Shown piece by piece: positions 58,401-64,000 of a stretch of DNA of 64,000 bases. The first letter of the stretch is position 1, and the number at the start of each line of letters is the position of its first letter. The notes below the pieces were generated by a model. That model worked only from the letters and a program-made list of their open reading frames with translations. It had not been told where the DNA came from and made no database searches. A program made the position numbers and the translations under genes. Source of the stretch: Phycomyces nitens. Lineage: Eukaryota > Mucoromycota > Mucoromycetes > Mucorales > Phycomycetaceae. The stretch lies in the NCBI GenBank assembly GCA_022702545.1, contig JAHRBC010000001.1, positions 3,844,001 to 3,908,000 on the forward strand, given 5' to 3'.

Positions 58401-58749
58401 CCTCCCTGCTTCCCGAGTAGAACGTGGTCGCCTTGTTCGTTGGCGAATGGGTTGGCTACCCGGAAACCCTCGTTCATGTGCATGTGAGACAGACCACACC
58501 TCTCGCCGTCATCTCGCCATCTGCCCTAGGATCCCATCAGAACTCCTTGCTTCCCTCCCAATCCCTCCCTCTCCTGCGAATCATCCCATTGATTTTGCCA
58601 TCTCCTCCCTCCCTTCCTCTTCCTCGGCCCCATGTCCGCCATACTGGGTGCCATTGCTCACCATTCTCTGGCACATCGATCAATTGTGCAACCCTGATGG
58701 GGAGTACTCCCACGAGAAGAACCATGGTGCTTTGTGGCATGCTGCTTAG
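55424..58749 (+). pseudogene. LINE 1 ORF2 (endonuclease, reverse transcriptase), three frame breaks
   Basis: Starts MSELSIGLWNANGLQP in the ATGA overlap. Apurinic-like endonuclease: LWNANG, FITETW, CGDFNARLG, SSIIDLFITN and GSDHRLLSL. Reverse transcriptase: SRKAPGPDHIRAEML, VFPIFKKGNPNDAANYRPISL, GGFRPRRG, AFLDIKAAYDTVDR, GVLQGSVLSP and the catalytic FADDVAIFG. C-terminal CACETDHTSRRHLAICP is a zinc knuckle. Three length differences from LINE 2, each in a C or G run (about 55,740, 57,824 and 58,043), break the frame; the endonuclease, RT and C-terminal parts are otherwise collinear. Either real decay or base-count errors in homopolymers. Confidence 0.88.
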
Positions 58750-59047
58750 CATTTTTTTTTTTATTTTATTTTATTTTATCTTTTTCTAGTTCTTTTCGCA
58801 CAGGAAAAGTTGTCTGTCTGTTCTCCTATCTCCTCCCTTCCACTGTTACAACTATTTCACAGCTGCGAAGTGGAGAGTAGGGCTCAGCTTTCATCTTAGT
58901 ACTGTTAGCTCACTCCATTTTTCTCTACTTTTTTTTGTCTTCCTTGTGCCCAAGAGACTTTTTTGCTTCCCTTCCAGTAGTTCTCGAGATGCTAAATGGT
59001 CTATAGACTGCCAGCACTATATCTCTCAATAAAACATAATCTTTAAC
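58750..59047. other. LINE 1 3' untranslated region
   Basis: Begins with T12 and a (TTTTA)n run, then AT-rich sequence to the AATAAAACATAATCTTT end. No coding. Confidence 0.6.
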
Positions 59048-59072
59048 CTCGGACAAATCGACACGGCTCTTT
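59048..59072 (-). repeat. Truncated tRNA-Ser 5' fragment (right copy of the LINE 1 target duplication)
   Basis: Repeats the first ~15 nt of the tRNA-Ser gene and its 5' flank. It lacks the rest of the tRNA, so it is not a gene. Confidence 0.85.
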
Positions 59073-59915
59073 TGACACAAATGTTGTAGAATGTTCCAGC
59101 AACGACCACCAACCCTCAATTTACTAGTGACTTTGAAGTTTTTACCTTGGGACAGTCGAAGACGTCACCTTCCCTTGGGACATGCAAGGCATGATCCGAT
59201 CTCTTGGAATCATTTGTCTACGTCAACAGTCCCGTTGAGTTCTAAATGTTTTCCCCTTTCTTTTCCTTTGATTTATATTTCCTTTTTCGTTTGCTTCCCA
59301 CTGCATTGCACTTGTTCCTTTCGCACTTCTTGATATTACTCCTTTTGTATACTTCCCGATAGTGCATTTCTCTCTTGATGTTTAGTTTCCTTTTTGTTTT
59401 CCTTTTGATTATTTCCTTTTGTGATTATGCCCGAAGAACTGTACACTCTTCTCGATAATCATCATTCAGCATAAGTTATATCTAGATTGTCACTACGTGC
59501 ACAGTTGTCAATTAGTATAAAAGAGCTCCATTTTTTATTCAATAAAATACATTCAGTTTTCTCTCTATTTCTTTTGAACATCGTCCCTGAACTTGAGCTA
59601 TTGTCCTGCGGGAAATACTAAGTTGCACACTGTTAGGATCTACAAGTACTGTCTCATCGTTTGTCTGTTGTCTGTTTGTTCGTTTGTCCGTTTGTCTGTT
59701 GTCTGTTTGTCTGTTTGTCCGTTTGTCTGTTTGTCTGTTTGTCCGTTTGCCTGTCTGTTTGCCTGTTTACTGTCTTTATCTATTTCAAGCCCCGTCTGAT
59801 TGTCAAATTCTTCTTGTTGGATTGTCCTGAGCGAAATCACAAGAATACAATATATATTATTTATATATTCTGACCTGTTGCACCACACACCATAACTCAA
59901 CACGCGTCACTTTCA
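59073..59915. other. Spacer between the two LINE copies
   Basis: No gene. About 59,500-59,640 has a TATAAAAG box at 59,517 followed by AATAAAA at 59,541 and then a pyrimidine-rich part, the order seen in LTRs, but no TG/CA ends or duplication could be fixed. It may be the original 5' flank of the tRNA gene with older insertions. Confidence 0.4.
59657..59776. repeat. TGTTTGTC-type minisatellite
   Basis: About 14 tandem variants of an 8-bp unit (TGTTTGTC, TGTTTGTT, CGTTTGTC). The open frames it generates on both strands are by-products of the repeat. Confidence 0.9.
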
Positions 59916-60126
59916 CTTAAGGATTTTTTTACCCCAAAATTTCCTTTTATAGTAATTTTACCGAACTTTCTATCCACCCTAACCAACACTGCCAACAACT
60001 ACGCATCCATCGCCTACCACGCCCCATCCCGCCTCCGTAGCAAGTTTTCCATTAAGCTTACCAGTCCAAGCACCCACTGTCCAAGTTTCAGCCCAAACGA
60101 ACGACATTTATTTTCCCCGATTCCCG

Positions 60127-61008
60127 ATGTCATCCTCAATGATGCCCCCAATCCCAGGTGCATCTAATGAGCTCATGTCATTTTTGGCCTCCATGTTGAC
60201 GCGCCTTGACAACACTGAGAAGCTCGCTGACCAAGTGAAGGCTCTTGAAGCCGAAAACAGCCGCCTCCAAGCAGAATTGGCGGAAACCCGAAAACGTCTT
60301 GAGCAGGCTACGACCTCTCAAACTTCCCTTCCCCTGGGCAATAGCCCAAATGTTTCAACCTCCGACCACGCCCCAAATCCCAGTTCCCAGGAACCCGGAT
60401 TGGAAGCCTCCACTTGGGCTGCCAAGGCCAGCGTCAACCGCCCCCCTCCTGCCCGTAAGGGTCCTTCCCCACGCCGAGTTGCTGCTTCTCAGCGTATTTT
60501 CACTGCGGCCTCTGGCCCCCTTGGATATAAATACGTTTATATTCCTCGCTCCCGTCACCTCACCCACAGGGAAGTGCGTAGTTCTCTCCGCACCCTTGGA
60601 ATTGACACTGCTCATCTGTTGGACATTAATTTCCCTGCTCGTGGAATTATTGGCATACTTGTCCATCTCCAGTTCGTTGAAGAATTCGAGGCACAACTCG
60701 ATAGAGCCAAGGTTGAGGTCATTGGTGACTTTGATCCCGTTGACCCACAACACTTGGCAGACCCCAAGTACCACGATCTCTCTCTGGACAAGCGGGCAAA
60801 TGCTGCCATACAAGTGCAGAATGCACGCTGCCTCCAGACTCTCAAGTTCCTCCGCCCCCATGTTGCCCTCCCAGTTGCCCACTTCTTTGTTGAAGAAGGG
60901 TGGATTAGCGCCGATGAGATACCTACCCGTTCTGCTCTTGGTGGTGATGGTGAATCACTGTTCAAGAGAAAGCGCACATTTGCTCCAAGCAACCTCATGG
61001 AAGAATGA
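60127..61008 (+). CDS. LINE 2 ORF1 protein
   Basis: 293 aa, intact, same length as LINE 1 ORF1 with scattered substitutions (for example LADQVKALEAENSRL in the coiled coil; LFKRKRTFAPSNLMEE at the end). It ends in the same ATGA overlap with ORF2. Confidence 0.85.
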   Translation: MSSSMMPPIPGASNELMSFLASMLTRLDNTEKLADQVKALEAENSRLQAELAETRKRLEQATTSQTSLPLGNSPNVSTSDHAPNPSSQEPGLEASTWAAKASVNRPPPARKGPSPRRVAASQRIFTAASGPLGYKYVYIPRSRHLTHREVRSSLRTLGIDTAHLLDINFPARGIIGILVHLQFVEEFEAQLDRAKVEVIGDFDPVDPQHLADPKYHDLSLDKRANAAIQVQNARCLQTLKFLRPHVALPVAHFFVEEGWISADEIPTRSALGGDGESLFKRKRTFAPSNLMEE

Positions 61009-64000
61009 GTGAACTTTCTATAGGCTTATGGAACGCCAATGGGCTTCAACCCCATGCCATAAACGACGTGCTCAACCACTGTCAGTCCCTCCATATGCTC
61101 TTCATCACAGAAACATGGCTCCTGTCACCTGCGCGTATTCTCACATCATGGTCCCAATTTCATTTGTATGGACCCCCTGTTGCTGGGACATACCGTGGGT
61201 TGATGGGAGTTTCATTGTTACTCTCCCCCTCCTGTCCTTACACCGTCACCCAAATCCCTATGCCCAACAACTATGCCCTCGCCGTCAAGATTGGCACCCT
61301 TCGACTGGTTTGTGTTTACCTCCCCCCCTCTATGTCCACTGCCGATGCCCTCTCTGTTCTCTCTGACATTCCTCTGACTGAAGACACCCTCCTTTGTGGG
61401 GACTTCAATGCCCGTCTGGGTTCCATCACTGGAGATTATGCCACAAATTCTCGCGGCCTAGCACTTAATGCATGGCTAGAAGAAAGATCCCTCACTGTCC
61501 TTAATGGCTCACTCTCTCCTTGCACACCCACCTACATTTCCTTTCGCCGTGAAGTCGAAATTAGCAGTATCATTGACCTATTCATCACCAACACCAATTT
61601 CGCCAATCCCTCTCTCCACATTCAAACCGAACTCTCCCTAGGCTCTGACCACCGACTTCTTTCACTTTCCTTCACCTATGACCTTGACCCTTCCCCTCCA
61701 TCTCCACCCCCTCTCCGCCAACTCTGGAACCTCTCACGCCTCAAGGAACCAGACGTCCTTCAACTCTACACTGACTCCCTCATCCTCAACGCCACACCCC
61801 TCCTCAACACCTTGCAAGACATTGTACAGAACCCGCCCTCCTCTCCTCCCCCATTGATGCCCTTACTAACGATTTCAACACACTCATTTATGATTCTCTT
61901 AGTAGTTCAATAGGTACCCGCCCCCACCGCCCATCCAAATGGAAGAAATTCTGGACCCCTGCCCTTCAAGCGGCAGCCGACCATCGTGATGGTTGTTACA
62001 AGCAATGGCGTCGCGCTTGTGGCATTGACAAGATCAATTGGTGGAGCCGGCACCAACATGCACATCAGGAGTTCCGTCAACAAGTCCAGACAGCAAAACG
62101 TCAATCCTGGCACGCCTTCTGTAGGTCTCTGGAACGTGACTTTGCCAAGGCCACTTCCAAGATCAAACAGATCAAACGGCGTCGACAACCCAAACATGTC
62201 TTCCAACATGACGATGGCCCAGCTGCTGCAGCAACCATCATGTGCAACCACCTTGCTTTGGTGTATAGTGGACACATCCTTCCTTCCTCCCGCCCTCCTC
62301 CTCCTCCATCAACCTCTCCTCACCTGCCTTTTGCCGCTGTTGACTCCCCATTTGATTCGTCAGTGGTGGAAGAATACATGCGATTTATGCCTAGCCGCAA
62401 GGCGCCGGGTCCTGACCATATCCGTGCAGAAATGCTTAAGCCCATTCGGTCCAAACTCTCTCCTCTCCTTGCCCTGCTCTTCACTCTGTGTTGGCAGTGG
62501 TCTTATGTCCCCTCTCTCTGGCGCCAAGCCCAAGTTTTCCCAATCTTCAAGAAGGGTAACCCAAATGATGCTGCCAATTATCGGCCAATCTCTCTCACTT
62601 CTGTTCTTCGGAAATTACTTGAGATGTGTATTGCGCCTGATCTCACCAAGTTCTCTCCTCCCTTGGACGTAGCACAAGGTGGATTTCGCCCCCGATGTGG
62701 AGCACTGGACCAGGCCCTCTGCTTGCATGACCTTGTCAAAGCCCACTACCGCCGCCACAACCGCTACCCTGTAGTCGCCTTCCTTGACATCAAGGCAGCT
62801 TATGACACCGTCGACCGACGTGTCATTTGGGATGCTCTTGTCCGCCGTCAAACTCCCCCTGCCCTCATTGGCCTCCTTGTCAACATGTTTGACGATGTCT
62901 CCATCTCTGTCCTTCTTGGCAACTTCTCCTCCCATTCCTTCTCTCCTTCCACGGGTGTACTGCAAGGCTCAGTCCTCAGTCCCCACTTATACTCTATCTA
63001 CATCAACTCCCTGCCGCCTCTCCTTCGCACAGTTGCTCTGTCTACATCCGCTGCCCATGTCCCATCATCCTCTCCCTCCTCGTTGGATTCCTATCGCGCC
63101 CTTTTGGATCCTTCAGGTGTGGATGACTTTGGCGATTCCACCTCTCCCACGCCGATTAACTCTCTTCTCTTTGCTGACGACGTTGCCATTTTTGGTTCCG
63201 TTCCTGACGTTCAGAAAATGTTGGACCTGGCTGCAGCCCACTCTCTGGAACTCGGTTACCATTGGAGTCCATCCAAATGTGCATTTGTGTACCAAAACTC
63301 CCGCTCCCACTCTCCTCCCTCCCTCTCCCTGTATGGTGAGTTACTCCCTGCAGTGGATGAGTTTATCTACCTTGGCATGCCGTTCCGGAGTAAGGGAATT
63401 CATTCCCCCTCCATTGTAACCCATCGTCGAGCTGGTACCCTTGCTGCCATGGCCACAATGCACGCCGTTGGTGCCTGCCGTTCTGGTTTCTCTCTGCTCT
63501 TGAGCTCTCAGTTATACCGAACGTTCATCCGTCCCAAGTTCGAGTATGGCCTGGCCATTGCCCCACTCCTAGAAAAGGATTTCAAGGCCTTGGAACTGAT
63601 ACAAGATAAGTGTCTTCGCATGATAGTTGGGGGGCATGCCACGTCCTCCACTATTGTGTTGAAGCACATCTGTAATATACCCAGCATGAGATTCCGCAAG
63701 GATATCCTTGTTACCAAGTTCTGCCTTCGGGCCCGTACCCTTCCTTCCCGCTGTCTCCTTTCTCTCCTCCACCAACACCACCGTTCCCATTCCTCCCTTG
63801 TCCTGCTGAGCAACCATCCATTCCTTCTCGATATGCCAGTTTCCCTCAACGTACGTAGCATCAACGCCGTACAAAAATACCTTGACTCCTGTCGAGTGTC
63901 CCTTTTCGCCACCTTCCTCTCCAACACCACCCAAGTCTTGATCCAAGCATGTCGCCCTGACCTTGGGGTTGACCCAATCCTGTTCCTCCCTGCTTCCCGA
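61005..64000 (+). pseudogene. LINE 2 ORF2, one frame break, 3' end outside the window
   Basis: The endonuclease domain is open from 61,005 to about 61,849 (the C run at 61,321 keeps the frame, unlike in LINE 1). A C run at 61,848-61,852 is one base shorter than in LINE 1 and breaks the frame; after it, the reverse transcriptase frame is open through FADDVAIFG near 63,170 and on past HSPSIVTHRRAG, where LINE 1 breaks, to the window end. With only one defect this copy is closer to the functional ancestor. Confidence 0.85.

Larger units (their letters stand above)
54329..59047 (+). mobile_element. LINE 1: full-length non-LTR retrotransposon at a tRNA gene
   Basis: Two overlapping ORFs and a 3' tail ending AATAAAACATAATCTTT. 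About 25 bp (CTCGGACAAATCGACACGGC...) is present on both sides (54,306-54,330 and 59,048-59,072): a long target duplication that copies the first ~15 nt of the tRNA-Ser gene plus its 5' flank. The 5' end is set by compar­ison with the second copy at 59,916, where similarity starts at CTTTC.CTTAAGG. Reverse transcriptase, apurinic endonuclease and zinc-knuckle domains are present but the second ORF has frame breaks. Confidence 0.88.
59916..64000 (+). mobile_element. LINE 2: second copy, cut by the window end
   Basis: Starts CTTTCACTTAAGGATTTTTTTACCCC and matches LINE 1 closely throughout, including the untranslated leader. No tRNA is seen within its 5' flank (59,860-59,915). Its 3' end lies outside the window. 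Confidence 0.88.

Noticed and set aside
57781..58499. Minus-strand ORFs of 166-193 aa inside LINE ORF2
   Set aside because: They are antisense shadows of the C-rich LINE coding frame; the + strand frame has clear endonuclease and RT motifs.
59048..59072. Second tRNA gene
   Set aside because: Only the first ~15 nt of tRNA-Ser plus flank are present; it is the target duplication of LINE 1.
59083..59235. TGTTG...CAACA as a small LTR
   Set aside because: The ends match only over five bases and there is no target duplication.
59593..59903. Cys-rich open frames of 68-87 aa on both strands
   Set aside because: They are produced by the TGTTTGTC minisatellite, which is open in several frames; no start context or homology.

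Overview
The window is eukaryotic nuclear DNA, most likely from an early-diverging (Mucoromycota-type) fungus. This is inferred from short GT-AG introns of about 50-110 nt, AT-rich spacers, the fungal/eukaryotic housekeeping genes, and the mix of transposon families. No species is assigned.

Left part (1-15,600). Two ordinary genes lie tail to tail: an eight-exon endoplasmic reticulum M28 metallopeptidase (4,700-7,886, +) and a ten-exon phosphoacetylglucosamine mutase (8,259-10,540, -) of the UDP-GlcNAc/chitin pathway. They are flanked by a decayed Tc1 copy, an approximately 830-bp palindrome, and a spliced MULE/FAR1-type transposase gene (13,110-15,590).

Middle part (15,600-53,730). This is almost entirely transposable elements. 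Gypsy A (16,029-22,097, -) carries a solo LTR. A small unknown gene is broken by a second solo LTR of the same family and by a complete Tc1 element. Then comes a five-level nest whose borders can be read from target-site duplications: CACTA-like element 2 (24,595-53,732) contains Gypsy C (28,193-51,043), which contains CACTA-like element 1 (29,603-47,171), which contains Gypsy B (34,356-45,105), which contains a zinc-finger DNA transposon, element 4 (38,522-43,559). Removing the layers rejoins each split reading frame. Both CACTA-like elements share a three-gene plan: a Tnp2-type transposase, a convergent four-exon second gene with conserved exon lengths, and a divergent third gene built from a string of 40-75 nt microexons. 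The third gene, and a five-exon 146-aa gene in element 4, match nothing I recognise.

Right part (53,733-64,000). A palindrome is followed by a tRNA-Ser(AGA) gene. A full-length two-ORF LINE sits directly at the 5' end of that tRNA, with a target duplication that copies the tRNA start. After an approximately 850-bp spacer a second LINE copy runs off the window.

Most internal stop codons in the decayed elements are CGA to TGA changes, suggesting cytosine deamination at CpG. All exon structures are my own manual reading; none is confirmed by transcripts or database search.
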